Shown: piece after piece, positions 9,941-17,933 of the stretch
Numbering within the stretch: position 1 is the first letter of the stretch
How the letters are laid out: every line of letters begins with the position of its first letter
NCBI RefSeq assembly: GCF_041346945.1
Contig: NZ_CP166850.1
Location: 4,774,001 to 4,838,000, forward strand
Source of the DNA: Amycolatopsis sp. cg9
Lineage (GTDB): Bacteria; Actinomycetota; Actinomycetes; Mycobacteriales; Pseudonocardiaceae
Direction: 5' to 3'
Length of the DNA: 64,000 nt
Notes under the pieces: generated by a model
Told to the model about the DNA's origin: nothing
Database searches by the model: none
Seen by the model: only the letters and a program-made list of their open reading frames with translations
Made by a program: the position numbers and the translations under genes

Positions 9941-9961
9941 CGTCTCCGCAGGTCGGAGACG
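9941..9961. other. Small hairpin between RHH regulator and DUF4097 genes
   Basis: An 8-bp perfect inverted repeat (CGTCTCCG / CGGAGACG) with a 5-base loop lies between the stop at 9987 and the DUF4097 start at 9911. It could be a processing site or weak attenuator that sets the ratio of regulator to exporter mRNA, or it could be chance. Confidence 0.35.
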
Positions 9962-9986
9962 TGGGGGTGAACGGAAGAGGGGTGGG

Positions 9987-10475
9987 TTACTGAACCCAGC
10001 CGGTGTACTTCTCGCCGAAGACCGACCGGCGGTGCGGCTGGCTCTTGCCGGGACCGAGGGCGGCGCTCGCGGCCCGCACGAGCCAGGCGTTGATCGAGAG
10101 CATTTCCCGGTTCGCGGCCTCTTCGACGCGCTGCTTGAGCGTTTCGGGCAGCCGGAGGTTGACCCGGGCGACGGCGCCGTCGTCGGCTTCCGGGGGCACC
10201 GGGGGTGTCTCCTGGGGCGGCGGTTCGGGCGCGGCCGGCAGTGCGACGGCGAATTCGGCTTCGCGGCGGCGCAGGCGCACCTCGACGGAGCCGGGGGCGA
10301 GGTCACGGGTGATCTCGTCGGCCGCGGCGGAAAGGGCGTCGAGCAGGGTGAGCCGGATCGCCGATTCGAGCGGCGCGGTGAGCCGCTCGGCCAGGGCGAC
10401 GGCTTCCTCGCCCGCCGCTTCGGCGGCGACCGCGAGCTCCCGGCGGAGTTCGTCCACGAAGGGCGTCAGGTCCAT
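9987..10475 (-). CDS. HicB-like ribbon-helix-helix regulator
   Basis: The 162-residue protein has an N-terminal helical part (about residues 1-60), a Pro-rich linker, and a C-terminal ribbon-helix-helix segment VARVNLRLPETLKQRVEEAA followed by SINAWLVRAASAAL, as in HicB/Arc-type DNA-binding proteins. No HicA-like toxin gene lies beside it, so it is best seen as a transcription factor and not an antitoxin. It heads the unit with DUF4097 and the ABC exporter. The ATG at 10475 directly follows a -10 box and lies at the edge of a 30-bp palindrome, which strongly suggests autoregulation. Confidence 0.8.
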   Translation of the reverse strand: MDLTPFVDELRRELAVAAEAAGEEAVALAERLTAPLESAIRLTLLDALSAAADEITRDLAPGSVEVRLRRREAEFAVALPAAPEPPPQETPPVPPEADDGAVARVNLRLPETLKQRVEEAANREMLSINAWLVRAASAALGPGKSQPHRRSVFGEKYTGWVQ

Positions 10476-10510
10476 GGCACAACTATGGCGCCACAGTGGT
10501 GCCACGACAA
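10475..10510 (-). promoter_or_regulatory. Leaderless promoter covered by a 30-bp palindromic operator
   Basis: Read leftward: -35 TTGTCG (10510-10505), a 17-base spacer, -10 CATAGT (10487-10482), then 6 bases to the ATG at 10475. The stretch 10475-10504 is a near-perfect palindrome centred on GGCGCC (26 of 30 positions symmetric, outer arms TGGCAC/GTGCCA). It overlaps the spacer, the -10 box and the first base of the start codon, so a bound repressor would block RNA polymerase. A related half-site pair, GGTGCCACC, lies further upstream at 10542-10550. Confidence 0.65.
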
Positions 10511-10566
10511 CCCTGAATTGGCACCCTTAGGGGTCGATCCTGGTGCCACCGTGGTGATTGCGCAGG

Positions 10567-11250
10567 TCAGGCGTGTTCGATGCGTGCCAGGAGCTCGTCC
10601 AGGAAGCCGCACGCCTCGGCGGTGGCCCGCTCGGCGTCCTGATCGGCGATGGCCCGGGCGAGGCCCTCGTGGCCGATTTCGGGCACGTGCTCCGCGCCCG
10701 GCGTGATGCTGGACGTCGCCGCGACGCTGGCCGTGATGACCTCGGTGAGCCCGCGGTACAGCTCGGTGAGCAGCCGGTTGTGGCCGGCGCGGACGACGGC
10801 GCAGTGGAACTCCGCGTCCGTGCGCGCGAAGTCCTCCCAGCGCCCGTCGCGCAGCTCGGCCTCGCGGCGGGAGAGCAGGGCCCACAGCTCGGCGACCTCT
10901 TCTTCGGTCCGCTCGGCGGCGGCCAGGCGCGCGCCTTCGACCTCGAGGGTGCGCCGGACCTGCAGGACCTCGCGCAGCTCCGACCCGCAGAGCCGCCGGA
11001 TCGCGCCGGACACCTCACTCGTGGCGCGCACGTACGTGCCGTCGCCCTGCCGGACCTCCAGCAGGCCGGTGTGGGCGAGCGCGCGCACGGCCTCGCGGAC
11101 GGTGTTGCGCCCGACGCCGAGCTGGTCGACGAGCTCGGCTTCGGTGGGGATGCGTTCGCCGATGGGCCATTCGCCCTGCGTGACCGCGGTCCGCAGCTGC
11201 TCGATGACCTGGTCGACGAGGCCTGCTCGCCGGGTGGTGGCCAGAGGCAC
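10567..11250 (-). CDS. FadR-subfamily GntR transcriptional regulator
   Basis: The 227-residue protein has a GntR winged helix (residues about 10-75, with RIPTEAELVDQLGVGRNTVR) and a C-terminal FCD ligand domain (about 95-220) with the metal-binding His residues in DAEFHCAV and GHEGLARA. It is divergent from the MFS gene at 11299, with 48 bases between starts, and probably represses it and itself. The gap contains a direct repeat TCATCC-AA-TCATCC (11263-11276), a candidate operator. A GAAGGG ribosome binding site precedes the GTG start. The effector is likely a small carboxylate, as in other FCD proteins, but is not identifiable. Confidence 0.9.
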   Translation of the reverse strand: MPLATTRRAGLVDQVIEQLRTAVTQGEWPIGERIPTEAELVDQLGVGRNTVREAVRALAHTGLLEVRQGDGTYVRATSEVSGAIRRLCGSELREVLQVRRTLEVEGARLAAAERTEEEVAELWALLSRREAELRDGRWEDFARTDAEFHCAVVRAGHNRLLTELYRGLTEVITASVAATSSITPGAEHVPEIGHEGLARAIADQDAERATAEACGFLDELLARIEHA

Positions 11251-11285
11251 AGGATTATCCCTTCATCCAATCATCCTACGTATGC

Positions 11286-11291
11286 GATAGT
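11286..11291 (+). promoter_or_regulatory. -10 box (GATAGT) of the MFS gene, leaderless type
   Basis: GATAGT ends 7 bases before the ATG at 11299. It lies in the 48-base gap shared with the divergent GntR gene, whose own -10 candidate is TAGGAT on the other strand (11278-11273). A single regulator bound at the TCATCC repeat could therefore control both. Confidence 0.4.
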
Positions 11292-11298
11292 AGCCGTC

Positions 11299-12528
11299 AT
11301 GCGCGTCGAACACCGTGAATCCGGCCTCGAACCCGAACTGGACGGCGCCGTGGAGTTCCGGACCCCGGGCGTGGTCGCCGCCGGGGCGCTGCTCGCGGTC
11401 GCCGTGGTGCTCACCGCCCTCAACCTGCGCCCGGCCATCACCGGCGTCGGCCCGATGCTCGCGGAAATGCGCCAGGACCTGGGGACGTCCGGCGTCTGGG
11501 CCGGCGTGCTCACGACGTTGCCGACGCTGTGCTTCGCCGGCGCCGGGCTGGCCGCGCCGCTGCTCGCCCGCCGGGCCGGGATCGGCGCCGCCATCGCGCT
11601 CGCGCTGGGCACCCTCGCGGCCGGGCTCGTGCTGCGCGTGGTCGACGGCCCGGCCGTGGTGCTCGGCGGGACGCTCGTGGCCACCGCCGGCATCGCCCTG
11701 ATCAACGTGCTGATCCCGGTGGTCATCAAGGACTCCTTCCCGGCCCGCATCGGCGTCATGACCGGTGTCTACACCGCGGCCCTCCAGGGCGGCGGCGCGC
11801 TCGGGTCGGCGGTGACCCCGCAGCTCGGCGACGCGTTCGGCGGCTGGCGCCCGGCCCTGGGCAGCTGGGCCGTGGTGGCCGTCGTCGCGTTGCTGGCGTG
11901 GATTCTCGCAGCCCGCGGCACCGGCAAGGCACCGAGGCACGGCGACGCCGCCGAGGGCGGCCGGTCGCTGCTGCGCAACCGCCTGGCCTGGATCGTCACG
12001 GTGTTCTTCGGCCTGCAGGCGTTCTACGCCTACGCGGCGATGGGCTGGTTCCCGCAGGTGCTGATGGACGCGGGCGTGTCCCGCGACGACGCCGGCCTGC
12101 TGTTCGGCCTGGTCTCGCTGATCGCCGTGCCGATCAGCCTCTTCGTCGCGCCGATGGCCGCCCGGCAGCGCGGGCAGGGGCCGTGGATCGCGGCGCTCGG
12201 CGTGTTCGGGTTCGCCGGCACCGCCGGGCTGATGTTCGCTCCGGCGTGGTCGCCGCTGCTCTGGAGCCTGCTGATCGGGCTCGGCATGAGCGTGTTCTCG
12301 CTGGCCCTGACCGTCATCGCGCTGCGGGCGCGGACCGGCGCGGACACCGCCCGGCTGTCCGGGATGGCGCAGGGCTTCGGCTACCTGTTCGCCGCGCTCG
12401 GGCCGTTCCTCTTCGGCCTGCTGCACGACCTCGCGGGCGGCTGGACCGTGCCGCTGGCGATGCTGCTCGGCCTGCTCGTCGTGCAGGTGGTGTTCGGCGC
12501 GCTCGCCGGCCGCCGCCGGTTCGTCTGA
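11299..12528 (+). CDS. MFS transporter, CynX/NimT family
   Basis: This 409-residue protein has 12 predicted transmembrane helices. The LNLRPAITGVGPML segment in helix 1 is characteristic of the CynX/NimT (cyanate/nitroimidazole) branch of the major facilitator superfamily. Transport direction and substrate cannot be read from the sequence. The start at 11299 (ATG) is supported by the -10 box just upstream and by alignment of the first helix. It is divergent from a GntR/FCD regulator, which is likely to control it in response to the transported compound. Confidence 0.9.
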   Translation: MRVEHRESGLEPELDGAVEFRTPGVVAAGALLAVAVVLTALNLRPAITGVGPMLAEMRQDLGTSGVWAGVLTTLPTLCFAGAGLAAPLLARRAGIGAAIALALGTLAAGLVLRVVDGPAVVLGGTLVATAGIALINVLIPVVIKDSFPARIGVMTGVYTAALQGGGALGSAVTPQLGDAFGGWRPALGSWAVVAVVALLAWILAARGTGKAPRHGDAAEGGRSLLRNRLAWIVTVFFGLQAFYAYAAMGWFPQVLMDAGVSRDDAGLLFGLVSLIAVPISLFVAPMAARQRGQGPWIAALGVFGFAGTAGLMFAPAWSPLLWSLLIGLGMSVFSLALTVIALRARTGADTARLSGMAQGFGYLFAALGPFLFGLLHDLAGGWTVPLAMLLGLLVVQVVFGALAGRRRFV

Positions 12529-12531
12529 TTC

Positions 12532-12547
12532 TTAACTGTTAACAGTT
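12532..12547. promoter_or_regulatory. Palindrome AACTGTTAACAGTT containing TTAACTGTTAA, upstream of HTH gene
   Basis: A perfect 14-bp palindrome (12534-12547) lies directly behind the MFS stop and about 40 bases before the HTH gene start. The 11-mer TTAACTGTTAA within it (12532-12542) is repeated exactly at 13473-13483, at the other end of the HTH gene and in front of the protease gene. It is AT-rich in a very GC-rich context, which makes chance unlikely. It is probably an operator of the HTH protein. Confidence 0.6.
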
Positions 12548-12567
12548 TCGCCGGGGCGGGCGCGGCT

Positions 12568-12573
12568 TAAGAT
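12568..12573 (+). promoter_or_regulatory. -10 box (TAAGAT) of HTH regulator, leaderless type
   Basis: TAAGAT ends 6 bases before the GTG at 12580. The palindrome at 12532-12547 covers the place where the -35 region would be. Confidence 0.45.
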
Positions 12574-12579
12574 CGTTCG

Positions 12580-13476
12580 GTGGCCGTGCCGTCCCCCGAC
12601 CTCGGGGCGTTGCTGCGCGAGGGCCCGTTCGACGCCGCCCTGCGCGCGGCGATCCGCGCCCGCGGGCTGAGCCTGGACCGGCTCCGCGAACACCTGCGCA
12701 CCCGCGGCGTCTCGGTGACGACGGCGACGCTGAGCTACTGGCAGTCCGGCCGCAGCCGCCCGGAACGGCGGGAGTCGGTGCGCGGGCTGCGGCAGCTCGA
12801 AGCCGTCCTGGAGGTGCCGGCCGGTTCGCTCGTCGCCTTGCTCGGCCCGCCCCGCGCGCGCCGGTCCGCGGCCGCGGAGATCGGCCGGTTCTGGCCGGAC
12901 GAACGGCGGATCGACGCCGCGGTGTCCGATGTGGACACCCGGTGGGACGAGCGGCTGACCCGGCTCAGCCAGCACGACGTCGTCACCGTCGGAGCCGGCC
13001 GCGAGGAGCTGGAGTTCCGGTCGCGGCAGGTGCTGCGGGCCGAGGCCGACGGCCCGGACCGGTGGGTGGTGATCCTGCACCTGGACGAGCACGACCGGCC
13101 GCTGCCGGAACTGCGTTCGCTGCGCGGCTGCCACCCCGGCCGCAGCGTGCTGAAGCCCGAAGACGGCCTCCTCGTCGTCGAACTGCTCTTCGCCCGTCCC
13201 CTCGAACGCGGCGAAACGGTGATCACCGAGCACACGCTCGTGAACCGCGCGCCGTACCCGGTCGCGACGAACTACGAACGCAAATTCCGGCTCCCGGTCC
13301 GCGAATACGTACTCGAAATCCGGTTCTCGCCGGACGCGGTCCCGCCGGTCTGCCGCCGCTTCGCCGAACCCGGCGAAGAAACCGAAGTGATCCCGGAAGC
13401 CGGTGCGGTGCACGGGGTCGCGCTCAACTTCGGCCCCGGCCGGTACGGCTTCGAATGGGATTGGCCCGCCAGTTAA
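12580..13476 (+). CDS. HTH (XRE-like) regulator with C-terminal beta-rich domain
   Basis: The 298-residue product has an N-terminal helix-turn-helix (about residues 25-70; LREHLRTRGVSVTTATLSYW then QSGRSRP), resembling XRE proteins. A large beta-rich C-terminal domain (about 125-298) is present, with no catalytic motif I can identify. The gene is bracketed by TTAACTGTTAA sites; the second copy includes its own TAA stop. The next gene is a secreted S1 protease. The arrangement suggests a regulator of itself and of the protease, with the C-terminal domain as sensor. That role is inferred. Confidence 0.75.
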   Translation: MAVPSPDLGALLREGPFDAALRAAIRARGLSLDRLREHLRTRGVSVTTATLSYWQSGRSRPERRESVRGLRQLEAVLEVPAGSLVALLGPPRARRSAAAEIGRFWPDERRIDAAVSDVDTRWDERLTRLSQHDVVTVGAGREELEFRSRQVLRAEADGPDRWVVILHLDEHDRPLPELRSLRGCHPGRSVLKPEDGLLVVELLFARPLERGETVITEHTLVNRAPYPVATNYERKFRLPVREYVLEIRFSPDAVPPVCRRFAEPGEETEVIPEAGAVHGVALNFGPGRYGFEWDWPAS

Positions 13477-13483
13477 CTGTTAA
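13473..13483. promoter_or_regulatory. Second TTAACTGTTAA site, upstream of S1 protease gene
   Basis: This is an exact copy of the 11-mer at 12532-12542. It overlaps the stop codon of the HTH gene and lies about 80 bases before the protease ATG. A possible protease -10 box, TACCGT, is at 13521-13526, which would put this site near -55 relative to transcription start. Confidence 0.55.
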
Positions 13484-13561
13484 GGACTTCCGGATCTTCA
13501 ACGCGGGCTTTCCGGCGGCTTACCGTCTGCGCACTTCCTTCGCCGAATCGAGGAGAAACCG

Positions 13562-15367
13562 ATGCGCAGATTCGTTTCCGTCGCCGGCGTGGCCGCGATG
13601 GCCGCACTCGGGCTGGGTTTCGCGCCCGCCGAAGCGGCCTCGGACCACCCGGACGCCGAGGTGGCGGGAGTCGCCGCGGCCTTCGGCCTGTCCACGGACC
13701 AGGCCCGGACCCAGCTGGCCGCTCAGGACCGCGCCCACCGGCTGGCCGCGACGCTGCCCGGATCGGTCCGCGCGCAGGCCGCGGGGCAGTGGTTCGACGC
13801 CGCCGCCGGGAAGCTGACCGTCGCCGTCACCACCCAGGCGGCGGCGGACGAGGCCCGCGCGGCGGGGGCGGCGGCTCAGGTCGTCACCCGGAGCCGGGCC
13901 GACCTCGAGCGCACCGACGCGGCGGTCCGCGCGCTGGTCGGCACGGGCGTGCCGGGCGTCTACGGCTGGGGCGTCGACGTCCGCGGCAACGAGGTCGGCG
14001 TGGACGTCGACCGGACGAAGAAGACCGCGGCGACCGAGAGTTTCCTGTCGCGCGTAAGGGAAATCGGGGTCCGGATCACCGAAACGGGCTCGTCGCCGCG
14101 GCAGCAGTCCGGGACGATCCAGACCGGGAACCCGTGGTGGCCGGGCAGCGAGAGCAACTGCTCGGTCGGCTTCCCGGTGACGGATTCCGGCGGTGCCGAG
14201 CACTTCCTGACCGCGGGTCACTGCACGAACGACCGCGACCAGGCCGCGTACGGCGCTTCGGGCCAGCAGAACCGGATCGGCACGTCGAACGTCGGCGGCA
14301 CCCACAGCGTCAACGCCCGCGAAGGCGACATGGGCGTCGTGGCGGTGACGGAGGCCGGCTGGAACCTGTCGGCGTCGGTCAACACCTGGGGCCAGCCCGC
14401 GATCACGCTGTCCGGCGCGGCCGAGGCGATGGTCGGCGATCGCGTCTGCCACTCCGGCAACACCTCGCACTGGCAGTGCGGCGAGGTGAAGTACACGCAC
14501 AAGTCCGTCGACTACGGCGGCGGCCTGGTCATCGACGACCTCACCTGGACGACGGCGTGCTCCCTCGGCGGCGACTCCGGCGGCGGCTGGCTGCTCGGCG
14601 ACAAGGCCACCGGCCTGCACGACGGCGGCCCGTCGAAGTGCGTGGACAACCCCTCCGACGGGGACATGTCCCTGTTCCAGCCGGTCGCCGAAGCGCTGAA
14701 CAAGTGGCAGCTCACCCTCGTCACCGGCGGCGGCACCGGCGACACGACGGCGCCGAGCGCGCCCACCGGCCCGCGTGCCACCGGCACGACCGCGAACAGC
14801 GTCTCGCTCGCCTGGGACGCCTCGACGGACAACGTCGGCGTCACCGGCTACGACGTCTACAACGGCTCCGCGCTCGCCACGAGCGTCGCCGGGACTTCGG
14901 CGACCGTGACCGGGCTGTCCCCGGACACGGCGTACTCCTTCACGGTCAAGGCACGCGACGCGGCGGGGAACACCTCCGCGGCGAGCCCGGCGGTGTCCGC
15001 GCGTACCCAGGCGGGTAGCGGCGCCCGGACGTTGACCAACGACACCGACTACGCGATCCGCGACTACCAGCAGGTCTTCAGCCCGATCACGTCCACCCTG
15101 ACCGGCCAGGCGGCGATCCCGCTGTCGGTCGCGGTGACGATTCGCCACACCTGCGCCGAAGACCTCGGCGTCACGCTGCTGGACCCGAAGGGCAAGGCGT
15201 ACGCGCTCAAGTACAGCGGCGGCAGCACGTGCACGCCCTGGACCGGCGCTCGCACCTTCACCGTGCCGGCGGCCGCCTCGCCGGCGTCGGGCAAGTGGCA
15301 GCTGCGCGTGACCGACTACGGGCCCGGCGACACCGGCACCCTCGACACCTGGTCGATCACGCTGTAG
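13562..15367 (+). CDS. Secreted S1-family serine protease with FN3 and P-domain
   Basis: The 601-residue precursor has a Sec signal peptide (cut near APAEAAS), a pro-region to about residue 190, and an alpha-lytic-type chymotrypsin fold. The triad is visible as His in LTAGHC (about 219), Asp in GDMGVV (about 256) and Ser in GGDSGGG (about 338). A fibronectin type III domain (about 395-480) follows, then a C-terminal P/Homo-B domain (about 485-601) ending in LDTWSITL, often found on secreted proteases. GAGGAGA precedes the ATG. It lies behind the HTH regulator and one TTAACTGTTAA site, and ends in a strong hairpin. It should act outside the cell on protein substrates. Confidence 0.92.
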   Translation: MRRFVSVAGVAAMAALGLGFAPAEAASDHPDAEVAGVAAAFGLSTDQARTQLAAQDRAHRLAATLPGSVRAQAAGQWFDAAAGKLTVAVTTQAAADEARAAGAAAQVVTRSRADLERTDAAVRALVGTGVPGVYGWGVDVRGNEVGVDVDRTKKTAATESFLSRVREIGVRITETGSSPRQQSGTIQTGNPWWPGSESNCSVGFPVTDSGGAEHFLTAGHCTNDRDQAAYGASGQQNRIGTSNVGGTHSVNAREGDMGVVAVTEAGWNLSASVNTWGQPAITLSGAAEAMVGDRVCHSGNTSHWQCGEVKYTHKSVDYGGGLVIDDLTWTTACSLGGDSGGGWLLGDKATGLHDGGPSKCVDNPSDGDMSLFQPVAEALNKWQLTLVTGGGTGDTTAPSAPTGPRATGTTANSVSLAWDASTDNVGVTGYDVYNGSALATSVAGTSATVTGLSPDTAYSFTVKARDAAGNTSAASPAVSARTQAGSGARTLTNDTDYAIRDYQQVFSPITSTLTGQAAIPLSVAVTIRHTCAEDLGVTLLDPKGKAYALKYSGGSTCTPWTGARTFTVPAAASPASGKWQLRVTDYGPGDTGTLDTWSITL

Positions 15368-15374
15368 GGGACCC

Positions 15375-15409
15375 CCGCGGGCCGGGCGGTCACCCCGCCC
15401 GGCCCGCGG
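15375..15409. terminator. Hairpin terminator between protease and mycothione reductase
   Basis: A perfect 15-bp GC-only stem (15375-15389 and 15395-15409) with a 5-base loop lies between two converging genes, 7 bases after the protease stop and 4 bases before the mtr stop. It probably ends both transcripts. Confidence 0.8.
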
Positions 15410-15413
15410 CGAC

Positions 15414-16808
15414 TCAGTCCAGGGGCAGGTTGAGCAGGGCGTTCTCGATCAGCTCCGGCATCGCCGGGTGGATCCAGTACTGGCCGCGCGCCATGCTCCG
15501 CGCGTCCAGGCCGAAGCTCATCGCCTGGATCAGCGGCTGGATCACCGACGACGCCTGCGGCCCGATGATGTGCGCGCCGAGCAGCTGCCCGGTCGCCGGG
15601 TCGGCCAGGAGCTTCGCGAAGCCCGTGGTGTCCTCCATCGCCCAGCCGTACGCGATCCCGGCGTAGTCCTGCTTCGAGGTCACGTAGGAAACGCCCTGTT
15701 CGCGGGCCTTCCGCTCGGTGAGCCCGACCGACGCCACCTGCGGGTGGGTGAACACCGCGTGCGGCACGAACCGGTGGTCGGCGGTGATCCGCTCGTCCGG
15801 GTGCACCAGGTTGTGCTGCACCACGCGGGCTTCGTGGTTGGCGACGTGCTTCAGTTCGTGCGGCGACGAAAGGTCACCGAGCGCGTAGATGCCCTCGACC
15901 ACGGTCTCCTGGTAGTCGTCGACCACCACGTGCCCGCTGTCCATTGTGGTCACGCCGGTGGCGGCGACGTCCAGGACGTCGGAGTTCGGCCGGCGGCCGG
16001 TGGCGATCAGCAGCACGTCGGCCTCGACGGTTTCGGCGCCCTGCGGTCCTTCGAGGTCCAGCGCGACCCCGCGGTCGGTCTTGCGCGCCCGCACGGTCTT
16101 GCGGTCGAGGCGGACGTCGAACCGCTGCGCGGCCAGCTCGGTGAAGCGCGCGCTGATGTCGTCGTCCTCCGAGCGCAGCAGCCGCCCGGACCGGTTGACC
16201 AGCGTGACGTGGACGCCGAACGAGGCGAAGACGTGCGCGAACTCGGCCGCGATGTACCCGCCGCCGAGGACGACGATGCGCTCGGGCAGCTCGTCGAGCC
16301 GCATCACGGTGTCGGAGGTGTGGTACTCGACGGTCTCCAGGCCGGGGATCTCCGGGACCACCGGACGCCCGCCCGCGGCGAGCACGAACTTGTCGGCGGT
16401 CAGCACCTCGTCGGGCCGGCCGTCGGCGAAGCTGACGCGCAGCTCCTTGTGCCCGGTGAAGCGGGCGGTGCCGTCGTAGACGTCGACGTTCGCGTTGTCC
16501 TCGTGGCTGCGGCGGTACTCCGCGCCGCCCGCGGCGATCGGGTCGATCCGGCCGAAGATCCGGTCGCGGATGTCGCGCCAGCGCACGCCCTTCAGCTCTT
16601 CGTCGACGCCGTACTTCGCGCTGTGCGAAGGCGTGTACGCGACGTCGGCGGCGTACACGAACATCTTCGTGGGGATGCAGCCGACGTTGAGGCAGGTGCC
16701 CCCGAACGTGCCCTTCTCGACGATCGCCGTCTTCTTGCCGGCGAACTCCGGGCCGAGGATCGAGTTCCCCGATCCCGTCCCGACGATCACCAGGTCGTAG
16801 TGGGGCAC
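15414..16808 (-). CDS. mtr: Mycothione reductase
   Basis: This 464-residue FAD flavoenzyme reduces mycothiol disulfide with NADPH, keeping the actinomycete redox buffer reduced. It shows the FAD-binding GTGSGN near the N-terminus, the redox disulfide GTCLNVGCIPTKM, the pyridine-nucleotide motif GGGYIAAEFAHVF, the second FAD motif YALGDLSSPHELKH and the C-terminal active-site His-Glu (WIHPAMPELIENAL). The Asn/Gly-rich first motif and the overall sequence fit Mtr better than dihydrolipoamide dehydrogenase or glutathione reductase. GGAGG lies before the GTG start. The gene is a marker of actinobacterial origin. Confidence 0.93.
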   Translation of the reverse strand: MPHYDLVIVGTGSGNSILGPEFAGKKTAIVEKGTFGGTCLNVGCIPTKMFVYAADVAYTPSHSAKYGVDEELKGVRWRDIRDRIFGRIDPIAAGGAEYRRSHEDNANVDVYDGTARFTGHKELRVSFADGRPDEVLTADKFVLAAGGRPVVPEIPGLETVEYHTSDTVMRLDELPERIVVLGGGYIAAEFAHVFASFGVHVTLVNRSGRLLRSEDDDISARFTELAAQRFDVRLDRKTVRARKTDRGVALDLEGPQGAETVEADVLLIATGRRPNSDVLDVAATGVTTMDSGHVVVDDYQETVVEGIYALGDLSSPHELKHVANHEARVVQHNLVHPDERITADHRFVPHAVFTHPQVASVGLTERKAREQGVSYVTSKQDYAGIAYGWAMEDTTGFAKLLADPATGQLLGAHIIGPQASSVIQPLIQAMSFGLDARSMARGQYWIHPAMPELIENALLNLPLD

Positions 16809-16840
16809 TGCATCCTCCGCGGGGTCGGCTCGGTCGGTTC

Positions 16841-16846
16841 ACCCTA
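16841..16846 (-). promoter_or_regulatory. -10 box (TAGGGT) of mtr
   Basis: TAGGGT, read leftward, ends 32 bases before the mtr start, leaving a short leader of about 25 bases that contains the GGAGG ribosome binding site. No good -35 box is seen. Confidence 0.4.
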
Positions 16847-16903
16847 GCCAACCGGGTCCGGGGAGCTGGTGTTCCCCGATGTGCTTAACGTCGTATTACG
16901 TGG

Positions 16904-17767
16904 TCAGTGGCCGTTGCCGGTGAAGTGCATCCGGTCCTTCGGGCTGCTCCACGCGCCACCCCAGCTCCAGCCGATCGCGGCGAACGCCCGCACGGTCGCG
17001 TCGCCGGCCAGGACCATGCCGGGCCGGCGGTTCGCGCGGTCGACGTACGCCGAGGCCAGCTCGGGCAGCACGAGGTCACCCTGGGTGTAAGGGTTGCAGA
17101 ACGGGTTGACGTCCACCGCGAGCCCGTAGGCGTGCGCCGACCAGGACGTCTGCCCGCGGGCCGGCCGGCAGACGAACGCGCTGGTCGAGTTGCCGTCGCC
17201 GGTCGGCGGCGCGGTGAGCTCGGCCGGGCTGGTCACGCGCATCTCTTCGAGGGGGAAGCGCGCCGCGAAGAGCTGCCCGAACACCTCGGTGATCCCGGCG
17301 GCGCCCTTCGCGTTGACCAGCATTTCGCCGGTGTGCGCGCGCCCGTCGAAGCCCCAGAACGACATCGTCAGGTAGCGCAGGTCGCCGGCTTTGACCGGGC
17401 AGGCGGCCTGCCAGGTGCTGCGCGCGAGGACGTCGGCGGGCACCGCGCCGATCGTCGACGCGTACCGGCCGCCCGCGGGCGGCGGAAGGAGGTCTTTTGT
17501 CGGAAGTGCCCGGTTCACCAGTTCGGGTGGCGTCGGTTCGACCTCGCCGAAGCCGTCCGGGCGCCGGGGGAGTGGCCGGGCACCCACCTGCCAGGTGACG
17601 GCGGGCGCGCTCGACGCCGGCATGGGGGCCGTCGCCGGAACCGTCGTCGTGGTCCTCGCCGGAGCGGGTGCCGAGGGTGCTGGTTGCGGCGTCGACGGCA
17701 CTTCGGAGGCGCACGAGGTCAGCGCCAGGGCCAGGACCGCCCCGAGCACCGCTGCCGTTCGCCGCAT
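16904..17767 (-). CDS. M15-type (D-Ala-D-Ala carboxypeptidase-like) lipoprotein
   Basis: The 287-residue precursor has a lipoprotein signal with lipobox LALALTSC, then a Pro/Thr/Ala-rich linker (about residues 20-60). The C-terminal region matches M15 peptidases and their relatives: SAHAYGLAVDVNPFCNPY carries the His and Asp zinc ligands, and WSSPKDRMHFTGNG carries the last His. Such enzymes trim peptidoglycan peptides outside the membrane. The ATG at 17767 is preferred over a GTG at 17824 because it directly begins the signal peptide; CAAGCT ends 6 bases upstream. It is divergent from the trypsin gene. Confidence 0.85.
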   Translation of the reverse strand: MRRTAAVLGAVLALALTSCASEVPSTPQPAPSAPAPARTTTTVPATAPMPASSAPAVTWQVGARPLPRRPDGFGEVEPTPPELVNRALPTKDLLPPPAGGRYASTIGAVPADVLARSTWQAACPVKAGDLRYLTMSFWGFDGRAHTGEMLVNAKGAAGITEVFGQLFAARFPLEEMRVTSPAELTAPPTGDGNSTSAFVCRPARGQTSWSAHAYGLAVDVNPFCNPYTQGDLVLPELASAYVDRANRRPGMVLAGDATVRAFAAIGWSWGGAWSSPKDRMHFTGNGH

Positions 17768-17933
17768 CCGGCCAGCTTGGCAGAGGCGGCTGCGGAGCGC
17801 GGAGTCCACCCGTTCCAGTGACACCGCTTTGGGCCCACTCCGATTAGGGTATTCAGCGCACGGCGTTCACGCACCGGAGTCGCCCGGGTGCCGAGCGCTC
17901 GTTCTTTGCCGTGTCTGATGAGGGGAACGTCCC

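Noticed and set aside
9987..10475. Toxin-antitoxin system (HicAB)
   Set aside because: The RHH protein is HicB-like only in its C-terminal DNA-binding part and no HicA-like gene is next to it; the neighbours are DUF4097 and an ABC exporter.
13520..15148. 542-residue open frame on the minus strand over the S1 protease
   Set aside because: Antisense shadow; the plus strand has a signal peptide, catalytic triad, FN3 and P-domain.
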